A program made the position numbers and the translations under genes. From Bhargavaea cecembensis DSE10 (GTDB lineage Bacteria > Bacillota > Bacilli > Bacillales_A > Planococcaceae): a stretch of 64,000 nt of DNA. Position 1 is the stretch's first letter; each line of letters begins with the position of its first letter. The stretch spans positions 186,001 through 250,000 of the forward strand of contig NZ_AOFT01000002.1 of the NCBI RefSeq assembly GCF_000348905.1. Direction: 5' to 3'. Shown piece after piece: positions 1 to 7,971 of this stretch. The notes beneath the pieces are model-generated. The model was not told the origin of the DNA. It was given only the letters and a program-made list of their open reading frames with translations, and made no database searches.

Positions 1-9
1 CCGGAAATC

Positions 10-48
10 AAAAAGCGGACACAAGGGACCGCAGTCCCCGGCGTCCGC
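10..48 (-). terminator. Rho-independent terminator after dapA
   Basis: On the minus strand an 8-bp outer arm (GCGGACGC with GTGTCCGC) and an inner GGGAC/GTCCC arm form a hairpin followed by five T. It lies about 75 bp past the dapA stop and closes the asd-dapA unit. Confidence 0.75.
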
Positions 49-121
49 CGGATCCATTTCTTTTTGGACGATCGGGCACGGCGTCCCGGACATCCATGCA
101 CGTGAGGAACAGACATGCCGA

Positions 122-1009
122 TTAGGCGCCTGCTGCCGAACGAAAGTCACCCATCGCCTTTCCGATGATTTCTGCACCTTCATCATCAAGAGAAGTGATC
201 GGAAGACGGACCGGTCCCGTGTCCATGCCGGCCAGTTTCAGGGCATGCTTGACCGGTGCCGGGCTCGGCCGGCTGAAAAGCGCTTCTGTCAGCCGGCTGA
301 TGATGGCATGCAGGCGGGCAGCTTCCCCGGAATCGCCGTTCCGGTATGCCCGGATCATCCGCTGCATTTCGGGGCCGGCGACGTGCGAGGCGACAGAGAC
401 CACACCGTGCCCGCCAATGGCAAGCACCGGGAGTGTCAGGCCATCATCCCCGCTGTACAGGAGGAATCCGGGGTCAGTCCCGGCGATGATGCGGGTCATG
501 GCACCAAGATCCCCGCCTGCTTCCTTCACGGCCCTGACGTTCGGAATACGGGACAGCGCGGCGACCGTTGCCGGCTCCAGGCGGGACGCCGTCCTGCCCG
601 GCACATTGTAGAGCATGACTGGAAGCTTCGTGCTGCCGGCCGCTTGCGTGAAATGCGCAACCATCCCCCGCTGGTCGGGACGGTTATAGTAAGGGGCCAC
701 CAGCATGATTCCGTCCGCTCCCGCGGTTTCGGCCCTTTTCGTCATGCTGACTGTGCCGGCGGTGCTGTTGCTGCCTGTGCCGGCAATGATGGGAATCCTT
801 TTGCCGGCTGCCTCAACGGCCAGTCGGATGACCTGTTCTTTTTCATCATCTGTGAGTGTCGGTGCTTCCCCGGTCGTCCCGCAGACGACAATGGAATCCG
901 AACCGTTTTGTATCAAATAATTGACGAGGGCATTCAGACGGCCCTCGTCAACTTTTCCATCTTCACCGAACGGCGTGACCATCGCCGTCGCTATATTGCC
1001 GAGTTCCAT
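122..1009 (-). CDS. dapA: 4-hydroxy-tetrahydrodipicolinate synthase
   Basis: This enzyme condenses pyruvate with aspartate semialdehyde, the first committed step of the diaminopimelate/lysine branch, which also supplies dipicolinate for spores. The 295-residue length is normal for the family. The GTTGE motif is at residues 44-48, the catalytic Tyr at 134 (in YNVPGRT) and the Schiff-base Lys at 162. The start codon follows an AAAGGGGAC Shine-Dalgarno that lies inside the end of asd, so the two genes overlap by 47 bp and are probably translationally coupled. In B. subtilis the aspartokinase gene dapG separates asd and dapA; it is absent here. Confidence 0.97.
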   Translation of the reverse strand: MELGNIATAMVTPFGEDGKVDEGRLNALVNYLIQNGSDSIVVCGTTGEAPTLTDDEKEQVIRLAVEAAGKRIPIIAGTGSNSTAGTVSMTKRAETAGADGIMLVAPYYNRPDQRGMVAHFTQAAGSTKLPVMLYNVPGRTASRLEPATVAALSRIPNVRAVKEAGGDLGAMTRIIAGTDPGFLLYSGDDGLTLPVLAIGGHGVVSVASHVAGPEMQRMIRAYRNGDSGEAARLHAIISRLTEALFSRPSPAPVKHALKLAGMDTGPVRLPITSLDDEGAEIIGKAMGDFRSAAGA

Positions 1010-2057
1010 CGGCTTTGTCCCCTTTCAGCAACCCGTCCGCAATGAGCGCTTCCGCGATCTGGATCGAGTTGAGGGCAGCTCCCTTCAGGAGGTTATCCGC
1101 GACCACCCAGAAGTGGAATGCGCCTGGGGTGTCGAGATCCCTGCGAAGGCGGCCGACGAACACATCGTCCTTGCCTTCCGCGAAGAGCGGCATCGGGTAT
1201 GCCTGATTGTCCGGATCATCCATTACGGTGATGCCTTCCGCATGTTGCAGGGATTCCCGGATGCCGGCCGTATCGGCTGACGGATCTCCCGTTTCGAAAT
1301 AGACCGATTCGGAGTGGCCGGTCACGACCGGGAGACGTACACATGTTGCAGCGACCGACAGTTCGGGCATGCCCATGATTTTCTTTGTCTCATTGATCAT
1401 TTTCCACTCTTCGAAGGTGTAGCCGTCCTCACTGAAGACATCGATCTGCGGCACCGCATTAAAAGCGATCGGGTAATGTTTCTTGTCACCCTTGACCGGC
1501 AGAAGCTCGGCCTCCGCTCCGGTCCTGTTCTCCATGTCCGTGCTCTGCTTTTCCAGCTCGCCGATCGCGGCGGCGCCCGCTCCGGAAACCGCCTGGTACG
1601 TCGAGACGATGACTTTCTTCAGGCCATACTTGCGGCGGACCGGTTCCAGTGCCGCCACCATCTGGATTGTCGAGCAGTTCGGGTTGGCAATCAGGCCCCG
1701 GTGCTCCTTGAGCGCCTCACGGTTGACTTCGGGAACAACGAGCGGAGTGTCCGGGTCCATACGGAACGCGCTCGTATTGTCGATGACTACCGCTCCGCGG
1801 CTGATCGCCTCGTGCGCAAGCTGTTTGGACACGCTGCCTCCTGCACTGAAGAAGGCGATGTCCACACCGTCAAAGCGCTCAGGCAACGCTTCTTCAATTG
1901 TATATTCCTTGCCGCCGTACTCCACTTTGCTTCCTGCTGAGCGGGCTGACGCAAGGAAAAGAATTTCATCGGCGGGGAAATTCCTTTCTTCAAGCTTTTT
2001 GGCGATCCTTTGGCCGACTGCGCCTGTAGCGCCGACAATTGCAACACGATATCCCAT
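963..2057 (-). CDS. asd: Aspartate-semialdehyde dehydrogenase
   Basis: It reduces aspartyl phosphate to aspartate semialdehyde with NADPH and makes the substrate of DapA next door. The NADP-binding GATGAVG motif is at residues 9-15 and the catalytic Cys at 128 in NPNCST. At 364 residues it is somewhat longer than the usual 345-350. The last ~20 residues, after the normal helix ending in ALIADGLL, are low-complexity and charged and are encoded over the dapA start, which looks like a stop lost into the next gene. An extended -10 promoter lies directly upstream, so asd-dapA can be transcribed apart from the dipicolinate genes. Confidence 0.96.
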   Translation of the reverse strand: MGYRVAIVGATGAVGQRIAKKLEERNFPADEILFLASARSAGSKVEYGGKEYTIEEALPERFDGVDIAFFSAGGSVSKQLAHEAISRGAVVIDNTSAFRMDPDTPLVVPEVNREALKEHRGLIANPNCSTIQMVAALEPVRRKYGLKKVIVSTYQAVSGAGAAAIGELEKQSTDMENRTGAEAELLPVKGDKKHYPIAFNAVPQIDVFSEDGYTFEEWKMINETKKIMGMPELSVAATCVRLPVVTGHSESVYFETGDPSADTAGIRESLQHAEGITVMDDPDNQAYPMPLFAEGKDDVFVGRLRRDLDTPGAFHFWVVADNLLKGAALNSIQIAEALIADGLLKGDKADGTRQYSDGDGHAVR

Positions 2058-2095
2058 GATTAAACACTCCTCAGTTTCATGATCGAATGTTCAGT

Positions 2096-2124
2096 ATTAT
2101 AGCATGTTTTCATGTATGTTTGGA
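2096..2124 (-). promoter_or_regulatory. Candidate SigA promoter of asd-dapA
   Basis: A perfect TATAAT is preceded by TG one base away (TGCTATAAT, extended -10). The -35 hexamer TCCAAA at 17 bp is weak. The predicted leader is only about 30 nt, too short for a lysine riboswitch. Confidence 0.6.
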
Positions 2125-2137
2125 GATATATTCGTCT

Positions 2138-2728
2138 TTAAGTATTTTCATGCCTGATCAGGAGGGGCTGAAGCTGTTCTCCTCTAAGTGCAGCCTCGAC
2201 CGTATCGACCATCTTTGTGAAATCACTGATGAGGGAGTTCGGTTTTTTGACGGGGTCATCCTGTCCGAACGGGATGAAGTAAATGTTCTTGGTGTTCAGC
2301 AGTTTCATGATATTCGTCCCGTTCAGGCCGAGTGCGTCATTGGTTGATACGCCGATCACGACCGGCGTGCCGTTCCTGAGCGTCGCCTTGGCTGCCATCA
2401 GCACGGGTGAGTCCGTGATGGCGTTGGCAAACCGTGAGATGGAGTTCCCCGTCATCGGGGCAATCACCATGCAGTCGACCGGTGTTTTCGGTCCGAACGG
2501 CTCAGCCCCCGCGATGGTCGAGATGATGTCGGCTCCGGCCACCTCGCGGATTTTCGCCATCCATTCCTCGCCTGTCCCGAAACGGGTCGCGGCGGTCAGC
2601 ACAGAGTTGGTGATGACCGGCACAACCGTCGCCCCCCTGTCGGTGAACGCCTTGATTTTCGGAATCACATCCGCATAAGTACAGTGGGATGCGGTGATGC
2701 CGAAACCGATTCTTTTGCCTTCGAGCAT
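2138..2728 (-). CDS. dpaB: Dipicolinate synthase subunit B
   Basis: DpaB (SpoVFB) is the flavoprotein-family subunit of dipicolinate synthase. With DpaA it oxidises dihydrodipicolinate to dipicolinic acid in the mother cell of sporulating Bacillales. The open frame extends further upstream, but GGAAGGAG precedes the ATG at 2728. The protein then begins MLEGKRIGFGITASHCTY, matching the family, and is 196 residues long (about 200 in B. subtilis). The central region with DCMVIAPMTGNSISRFAN is well preserved. The Shine-Dalgarno overlaps the dpaA stop region, so dpaA and dpaB are one unit. Confidence 0.93.
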   Translation of the reverse strand: MLEGKRIGFGITASHCTYADVIPKIKAFTDRGATVVPVITNSVLTAATRFGTGEEWMAKIREVAGADIISTIAGAEPFGPKTPVDCMVIAPMTGNSISRFANAITDSPVLMAAKATLRNGTPVVIGVSTNDALGLNGTNIMKLLNTKNIYFIPFGQDDPVKKPNSLISDFTKMVDTVEAALRGEQLQPLLIRHENT

Positions 2729-2744
2729 CCTGACTCTCCTTCCG

Positions 2745-3521
2745 CTAGCTGTCCATTCTGCACAGCGCCTCCGAGAGGACCCGGGCGGCCTCGTCCGGAA
2801 AAAGCCGGCCCGGAAGCGCAGGCAGTAACCTATAGTATTCATGGACGGCACCGGGCTTTAGGCACCCGGGCGCAGAAGCCAGGTCGTAGATGCCTGCAGG
2901 GTCAAACGGGCCGTCGGGATCCAGCCATTGCGCGGGGATGGTGTTGACCAGGTTCCAGCTGTTTTCCGGCATGCCGGCCCCGTCAAAGTCCAGAGTGCCG
3001 AATCCTTCTGTCAGGGCTTCAGCCGTCTGTGACGGTGAGCGGGCAAGCACGGAAACTTCCGCACCCATCGCACGCATCAGCCGGGCCGTGGTCTTCCCTA
3101 CGCGCCCGTAGCCGGCGACGACCCACTGACTGCCGGCTACCGGCCCTCCCCCCGATTCATAGAACATGGCGAGAAAACCCTCTGCCGTCAGGCTGGCATT
3201 TTCCCAGATGAACCGTTCCTCCTGAAGGTAGAGCCGGGGCAGTTTCTCCGCGGTCTCCGCCGCCTTTTCCCAGGCAGCATCGAGCCTGCCCGCAAACAGC
3301 CGCTCCGCCTGATTGAGCACACCGGGAGCCGGCGTTCCTTCCGGCGGATGTATCGGAAGCACGACCCGCACCGGCTTTTCTTCAAGCAGGAGGGCATCCG
3401 TCTTGCTGTCCCACCGGTCCCGTGCGTCGTGGAGAACGATAAACCCCTTTTTCCGCAGGTGTTCCGCAGCTTTGGAGAACCGGGCATCGGATCCGACGAT
3501 CAGCCAGTCCGGCCGGGTCAT
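2745..3521 (-). CDS. dpaA: Dipicolinate synthase subunit A (divergent)
   Basis: This is the NAD(P)-binding subunit of dipicolinate synthase, identified by position between ymxH and dpaB and by a central Rossmann motif GYGRVG followed by TARLMRAMGA. At 258 residues it is shorter than the ~297 of B. subtilis SpoVFA. Several stretches are looser than usual: the first ~100 residues, the segment LTAEG where relatives have PTVEGT, and DLASAPG where relatives have DLASRPGG. It overlaps ymxH by 4 bp (ATGA). Identity is well supported; whether it is fully active is uncertain. Confidence 0.85.
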   Translation of the reverse strand: MTRPDWLIVGSDARFSKAAEHLRKKGFIVLHDARDRWDSKTDALLLEEKPVRVVLPIHPPEGTPAPGVLNQAERLFAGRLDAAWEKAAETAEKLPRLYLQEERFIWENASLTAEGFLAMFYESGGGPVAGSQWVVAGYGRVGKTTARLMRAMGAEVSVLARSPSQTAEALTEGFGTLDFDGAGMPENSWNLVNTIPAQWLDPDGPFDPAGIYDLASAPGCLKPGAVHEYYRLLPALPGRLFPDEAARVLSEALCRMDS

Positions 3522-3787
3522 TCAAATAGCCCCTCATGGATCGGGCGGGTCCGCCTGAACAAAATCCGATCATCCCCGATCAGGACGATCTCCTCCCAAG
3601 GGATGTATTCCGCTTCTCCGGACGATTTCCGGCCACCCTGCAGCCAGCCGGTCCGGCGCTTTAGTTCGAATCCGTAGATCCTTCCGCTTTTCGGATCAAA
3701 CAGCATCTCTGTGTCGGCAAGGAGCCCGTAGCGGACGCCGTCTTCCATCTGGATCAGTTCTTTTTCGGCCATTGTCGACAGCAGCAT
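3518..3787 (-). CDS. ymxH: YlmC/YmxH family PRC-barrel sporulation protein
   Basis: This small 89-residue protein has the beta-rich pattern of the PRC-barrel YlmC/YmxH family. Features visible are GLLADTEMLFDPKSGRIYGFEL near the N-terminus and YIPWEEIVLIGDDRIL near the C-terminus. It sits directly before dpaA as in B. subtilis. A strong GGGGGAG ribosome binding site precedes the ATG. Members are linked to sporulation, but the molecular role is not established. Upstream is a terminator closing mlpA and a possible mother-cell promoter. Confidence 0.85.
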   Translation of the reverse strand: MLLSTMAEKELIQMEDGVRYGLLADTEMLFDPKSGRIYGFELKRRTGWLQGGRKSSGEAEYIPWEEIVLIGDDRILFRRTRPIHEGLFE

Positions 3788-3808
3788 GTTCCACTCCCCC
3801 TTTTCCTA

Positions 3809-3836
3809 AACTATATGCGCCGCCGGGGCGGAAGTT
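3809..3836 (-). promoter_or_regulatory. Possible SigK-type promoter of ymxH-dpaA-dpaB
   Basis: On the minus strand AAC is followed after 16 bp by CATATAGTT. This resembles the mother-cell SigK pattern (AC, 16-17 bp, CATANNNTA) with one mismatch. It lies between the mlpA terminator and ymxH, where the late-sporulation promoter of this operon is expected. The short consensus makes chance matches possible. Confidence 0.4.
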
Positions 3837-3862
3837 CCGTCCCCCAAATGTCCGGGTTATAC

Positions 3863-3891
3863 AAAAAACCTGAAGGCATCTGCCCTCAGGT
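3863..3891 (-). terminator. Terminator after mlpA
   Basis: On the minus strand ACCTGAGGGCA and TGCCTTCAGGT pair around a 2-base loop and are followed by six T, just past the mlpA stop. Confidence 0.8.
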
Positions 3892-3897
3892 CCTGTT

Positions 3898-5115
3898 TCA
3901 GTTCGGAATGATGATCGATTCTGCCGGCGTTCCGGAAAAGATCCTTTCCGCAATGCGGCGGATCTGCCTGCCATCCACACGGCGGAATTCTTCCATCACC
4001 TCGTCAATATCTTTATGTTCTCCGGTAAAAAGCTCGTTTTTCGCATTCCGGCTCATCCTGGAGGCGGGTGTTTCAAGGCCAAGCAGGAGGCTCCCCTTCA
4101 TCTGGCCGACAGCGCTCCCGATTTCGGCATCGGATACCCCATCCTGGAGCAGCCGGGAAACTTCATTCCGGATGACCGTCCGGGTCTCCTCCAGACGGGA
4201 CGGCGAGGTGCCGGCATAGATGGTGACCGATCCCGAATCGGTATGGGACGAATGGTACGAGTACACGGAATAGGCAAGGCCCCTCTCTTCACGGATCCGC
4301 TGGAAGAGTCTTGAGCTCATGCTCCCGCCGAATAGGGCATTGAGGATGATCATGCCGTAGATGTCGGGGTCGTTCACGTCCATTCCCGGATAGCCGAGAC
4401 ACAGATGGGCCTGCTCCGTGTCTTTCCGCTTGCGGACCGCGCCGGGAGTAAATTCCGGCCGTTCCGACTGAATGGCAGACTCGGCTCCTGCCGTGAATGT
4501 TCCGAAGCTTTTTTCAAGCTGTCTGATCAGCTGATCATCCACACAGCCTGCAGCGGATATGACGACCCGCTCCGGCCGGTACTCCCGCTGCATGAATGAA
4601 AGGGTCTCTTCCCTCGTAAATGCGCTGACCGTTTCCGGATAACCGAGGATCGGGCGGCCCATCGGATGGCCGGGATACATCGCGGCCTGCAGCTGTTCAT
4701 GTACGTCATCGTCGGGCGTGTCGGCGACCATGGCGATTTCCTCGAGGATCACAGACTTTTCCTTGCGCATCTCCTGCTCGTCAAAGGCCGAGTTGAAGAA
4801 CATATCCGCCAGTACATCGACCGCTTCAGCCGCATCCTCCGTGAGCACATTGACATAAAAGCAGGTTTCTTCCATGGCGGTGTAGGCGTTGATCTCCCCG
4901 CCTGTCCGGTCAATCGCTTCCGCTATGTCCTTTGCCGTCCGGACGGAGGTTCCTTTGAACAGCATGTGCTCGATAAAGTGCGCCATGCCGGCTTCCCCCG
5001 CGGTTTCATTTCTTGCACCGGCCATGACCCAAATGCCGATCGCCACCGAACGGACATGCGGCATCTGTTCTGTGACGATCCGCACGCCGTTTGGACATTT
5101 TCTGGTCTGGATCAT
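3898..5115 (-). CDS. mlpA: M16 family zinc peptidase MlpA
   Basis: This is a cytosolic insulinase/pitrilysin-like protease, 405 residues long. The inverted zinc motif HFIEH is at residues 46-50, followed by MLFKGT, as in processing peptidases. The C-terminal half holds the second M16 domain with GGSMSSRLFQRIREERGLAYSVYS. B. subtilis has the same gene (ymxG) after pnpA, with ylxY in between; ylxY is missing here. Hairpins on both sides suggest separate transcription. The physiological substrate is unknown; in B. subtilis it affects expression of degradative enzymes. Confidence 0.92.
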   Translation of the reverse strand: MIQTRKCPNGVRIVTEQMPHVRSVAIGIWVMAGARNETAGEAGMAHFIEHMLFKGTSVRTAKDIAEAIDRTGGEINAYTAMEETCFYVNVLTEDAAEAVDVLADMFFNSAFDEQEMRKEKSVILEEIAMVADTPDDDVHEQLQAAMYPGHPMGRPILGYPETVSAFTREETLSFMQREYRPERVVISAAGCVDDQLIRQLEKSFGTFTAGAESAIQSERPEFTPGAVRKRKDTEQAHLCLGYPGMDVNDPDIYGMIILNALFGGSMSSRLFQRIREERGLAYSVYSYHSSHTDSGSVTIYAGTSPSRLEETRTVIRNEVSRLLQDGVSDAEIGSAVGQMKGSLLLGLETPASRMSRNAKNELFTGEHKDIDEVMEEFRRVDGRQIRRIAERIFSGTPAESIIIPN

Positions 5116-5173
5116 CTTCTCCCCCCTTTAGTTATTTTTATGTTTGCGGCACGCCCATAAGAGCCCTGCCGGT

Positions 5174-5206
5174 AAAAAGAGGGCCGGCCGATCCCGGCCG
5201 CCCTCT
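5174..5206 (-). terminator. Terminator after pnp
   Basis: On the minus strand a GC-rich stem (AGAGGGC.GGCCG with CGGCC.GCCCTCT, loop GGAT) is followed by TTTTT, immediately past the pnp stop. Confidence 0.85.
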
Positions 5207-5214
5207 GGTGATGG

Positions 5215-7338
5215 TTATTCCGTTTTGCCGGCCTCTTCGGAAGCTTCCTTCTCTTCTTTCAGGACCGCCTTTCGGGACAGGTTCACGCGGTTGTGGTTGT
5301 CGATCTCGACGACCTTCACCCGCACGACGTCGCCGATCGACAGGACGTCCTCGACTTTGTTCGTCCTCTGTTCCTGGATTTCCGAGATGTGGAGCAGGCC
5401 GTCCTTGCCCGGGAAGATCTCAAGGAATGCACCGAATTTCTCGATCCGCTTGACCTTGCCGTCATAGTATTCGCCGACCTGTGCCTCTCGGACGATGTTT
5501 TCAATCATCGACTTCGCCTTTTCGTTCATTTCCTGATCGATCGAGGAGATGTAGATCGTTCCGTCCTGTTCCGTATCGATCTTGACTCCGGTCTCTTCGA
5601 TGATCTTGTTGATCTGCTTGCCGCCCGGGCCGATCACGTCGCGGATCTTCTCAGGCTTGATCTGGATGACGATGATCTTCGGAGCGTGGTCGGACAGCTG
5701 CTTGCGCGGTTCGGAAATTGCGGACATCATGTTTTCCATGATGTGCAGCCGGCCCGCCTTCGCCTGTTCCAGCGCTTCCTCGAGAATCTCGCGCGACAGT
5801 CCCTCGACCTTGATGTCCATCTGCAGGGCGGTAATGCCTTTTTCGGTTCCCGCCACCTTAAAGTCCATGTCACCGAGTGCGTCCTCCATCCCCTGGATGT
5901 CGGACAGGACGGTATAGTTGTCGCCCTTCTTGACAAGGCCCATCGCAATACCTGCGACCGGTGCCTTGATCGGAACCCCGGCATCCATCATTGCCATTGT
6001 GGATGCGCAGATGGACGCCTGGGAAGAGGAACCGTTGGATTCCAGCACTTCCGAGACTAGCCGGACCGTATATGGGAACTCATCTTCGGACGGGACGATC
6101 GGTGCGAGGGCTCTTTCACCGAGCGCACCGTGCCCGATTTCCCTGCGGCCGGGAGAGCGGATCGGGCCGGTCTCGCCGACACTGAACTGAGGGAAGTTGT
6201 AGTGGTGCATGAATCGCTTGGATTCCTCGAGCCCGAGGCCGTCGATGATCTGCACGTCCCCGAGTGCACCGAGCGTACAGATGCTGAGCACCTGGGTCTG
6301 TCCCCGGGTGAACAGCGCGGAACCGTGTGTCCGGCCAAGGATTCCGGCTTCGGAGGAAAGCGGGCGGATTTCATCCGGTTTCCGTCCGTCCGGGCGGATT
6401 TTCTCGTCGGTGATCAGGCGGCGGACTTCATCTTTGACGAGTTTGTCGAGGATGGCCCTGACCTGTCCGAGATCTGTTTGCTCATCCGCTTCGGCATAGG
6501 CTTCGGTTACGGAAGCCTTCACTGCCTGGATGGCTTCTTCCCGCGCGTGCTTTTCTTTTGTCTGGATGGCATCAAGCAGAGGCGCTTCCGCTTTTTCGCG
6601 TACTTCCTCCGTCAGCTCCCGGTCCAGTTCAAAGAGGGGGATTTCCTTTTTCTCTTTGCCGGCTTCCCGGGCAATCTCTTCCTGGAAGGCCACAAGCCGT
6701 TTGATCTCTTCGTGGCCGAACATGATCGCTTCCAGCATGATGGATTCCTCGACTTCGTCCGCGCCGGCTTCCACCATGTTGATCGCGTCCTTTGTCCCTG
6801 CGACAATCAGATCAATATCGCTTCTGGCTTCCTGCTCGACAGTCGGGTTGATGATGAATTCACCATCAATGCGGCCGACCTTCACACCTGCAATCGGGCC
6901 GCCGAACGGAATGTCCGACACCATCAGGGCAAGTGAGGAACCGAACATCGCAGCCATTTCGGATGAGCAGTCCTGGTCGACCGACATCACCATCGAGATG
7001 ACCTGCACTTCATTCCGGAAACCGTCAGGGAAAAGCGGGCGGATCGGACGGTCGATCAGCCGGCTGGTCAGGACGGCCTTTTCGGAAGGACGGCCTTCCC
7101 GCTTGATAAATCCGCCCGGGATCTTCCCGACCGCGTACAGACGCTCCTCGTAGTTGACGGTGAGCGGGAAAAAATCCAGCGGTTTCGGCTCCTTTGATGC
7201 AGTCGCCGTCGACAGGACAGCGGTATCGCCGTAGCGGATCAGCACGCCTCCGTTCGCCTGCTTCGCAAACTTGCCCGTCTCGACGATCAGCGTCCGGCCG
7301 GCCCAATCAAATTCGTACGTTTTGTGATTCTCGTTCAT
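5215..7338 (-). CDS. pnp: Polyribonucleotide nucleotidyltransferase
   Basis: PNPase degrades RNA 3' to 5' phosphorolytically and belongs to the mRNA-decay machinery. The open frame runs upstream, but AGGAG precedes two adjacent ATGs; the second (7338) has better spacing and gives [10 protein letters not shown] and 707 residues (705 in B. subtilis). Two RNase PH-like halves flank a helical linker. A KH domain ([15 protein letters not shown]) and an S1 domain ([27 protein letters not shown]) occupy the last ~150 residues. It stands downstream of rpsO, as is usual. The ~115-nt leader contains a long hairpin (CTGTCC...GGACAG), compatible with post-transcriptional control. Confidence 0.97.
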   Translation of the reverse strand: MNENHKTYEFDWAGRTLIVETGKFAKQANGGVLIRYGDTAVLSTATASKEPKPLDFFPLTVNYEERLYAVGKIPGGFIKREGRPSEKAVLTSRLIDRPIRPLFPDGFRNEVQVISMVMSVDQDCSSEMAAMFGSSLALMVSDIPFGGPIAGVKVGRIDGEFIINPTVEQEARSDIDLIVAGTKDAINMVEAGADEVEESIMLEAIMFGHEEIKRLVAFQEEIAREAGKEKKEIPLFELDRELTEEVREKAEAPLLDAIQTKEKHAREEAIQAVKASVTEAYAEADEQTDLGQVRAILDKLVKDEVRRLITDEKIRPDGRKPDEIRPLSSEAGILGRTHGSALFTRGQTQVLSICTLGALGDVQIIDGLGLEESKRFMHHYNFPQFSVGETGPIRSPGRREIGHGALGERALAPIVPSEDEFPYTVRLVSEVLESNGSSSQASICASTMAMMDAGVPIKAPVAGIAMGLVKKGDNYTVLSDIQGMEDALGDMDFKVAGTEKGITALQMDIKVEGLSREILEEALEQAKAGRLHIMENMMSAISEPRKQLSDHAPKIIVIQIKPEKIRDVIGPGGKQINKIIEETGVKIDTEQDGTIYISSIDQEMNEKAKSMIENIVREAQVGEYYDGKVKRIEKFGAFLEIFPGKDGLLHISEIQEQRTNKVEDVLSIGDVVRVKVVEIDNHNRVNLSRKAVLKEEKEASEEAGKTE

Positions 7339-7458
7339 CATGGGGCTCCTCTCTTCTGTGCATAACGCTATACCGGGTGCCTGTCCGTCTGCATGCGCAG
7401 CCAAATCGGAGCGGAGGCAGGCCGGGACAGCCGTCAAACGTATGTACTCACTCCCCAT

Positions 7459-7488
7459 AGTGTACCAAAATTCGCATAGTGATGCGAA
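7459..7488 (-). promoter_or_regulatory. Candidate pnp promoter with embedded palindrome
   Basis: An extended -10 (TGGTACACT on the minus strand) lies at 7459-7467. The expected -35 is weak, and the -35/spacer region is occupied by a perfect 7-bp inverted repeat TTCGCAT-CACT-ATGCGAA at 7471-7488. The arrangement could place a repressor or activator site inside the promoter. Confidence 0.4.
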
Positions 7489-7535
7489 AGGATTTGCGGT
7501 GGAACGCACTTAACGGGAATGGATTTCATGGCAAT

Positions 7536-7560
7536 AAAAAAAACGGGCCGCAGCCCGCTT
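7536..7560 (-). terminator. Terminator after rpsO
   Basis: On the minus strand CGGGC-TGCG-GCCCG is followed by eight T, about 15 bp past the rpsO stop. Confidence 0.85.
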
Positions 7561-7574
7561 TTGTATGTGCGATC

Positions 7575-7844
7575 TTATCGGCGAAGGCCAAGCTTCGCGA
7601 TGAGGTCACGATAACGCTGAACGTCGTTTTCACGAAGGTACTTGAGCAGATTCCGGCGACGGCCGACCATTTTGTAAAGGCCGCGGCGGGAGTGGTGGTC
7701 TTTCTTGTGTGTGCGCAAGTGTTCGTTCAGGTTGTTGATCTCTTCCGTGAGGATAGCGATCTGGATATCAGGAGATCCCGTATCCGATTCGTGTGTGCGG
7801 AACTCTTGGATGAGTTCATTTTTACGCTCTTTTGTAATTGCCAT
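7575..7844 (-). CDS. rpsO: 30S ribosomal protein S15
   Basis: This is a primary 16S rRNA-binding protein of the 30S platform. The 89-residue protein starts [15 protein letters not shown] after a GGAGGTGA ribosome binding site; the longer frame upstream lies in the leader. The conserved [19 protein letters not shown] segment is present. It is transcribed from its own promoter, which overlaps the end of ribF, and is followed by a strong terminator before pnp. Confidence 0.98.
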   Translation of the reverse strand: MAITKERKNELIQEFRTHESDTGSPDIQIAILTEEINNLNEHLRTHKKDHHSRRGLYKMVGRRRNLLKYLRENDVQRYRDLIAKLGLRR

Positions 7845-7936
7845 CCTGTTCACCTCCAAATCGTTAGTTAAAAATCCCCAATTCCCGAGCAAACGTTGGT
7901 GAGTCGATTGCCAAGCAATGGTTAGTGCATCAGCAC
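7845..7936 (-). promoter_or_regulatory. rpsO 5' leader, probable S15 autoregulatory RNA
   Basis: The predicted 92-nt leader contains a short ATTGC-TTG-GCAAT hairpin and further paired segments before the GGAGGTGA site. S15 is known to bind its own leader in several Firmicutes; the presence of that specific fold here is inferred, not modelled. Confidence 0.4.
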
Positions 7937-7942
7937 ATGAGT

Positions 7943-7971
7943 ATCATACCACAGCACGGAGGCTGATTCAA
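7943..7971 (-). promoter_or_regulatory. SigA promoter of rpsO
   Basis: TTGAAT, 17 bp, TATGAT on the minus strand. The -35 overlaps the ribF stop codon. Confidence 0.75.

Noticed and set aside
2058-2137. Lysine riboswitch upstream of asd
   Set aside because: The leader after the promoter is only about 30 nt, far too short.
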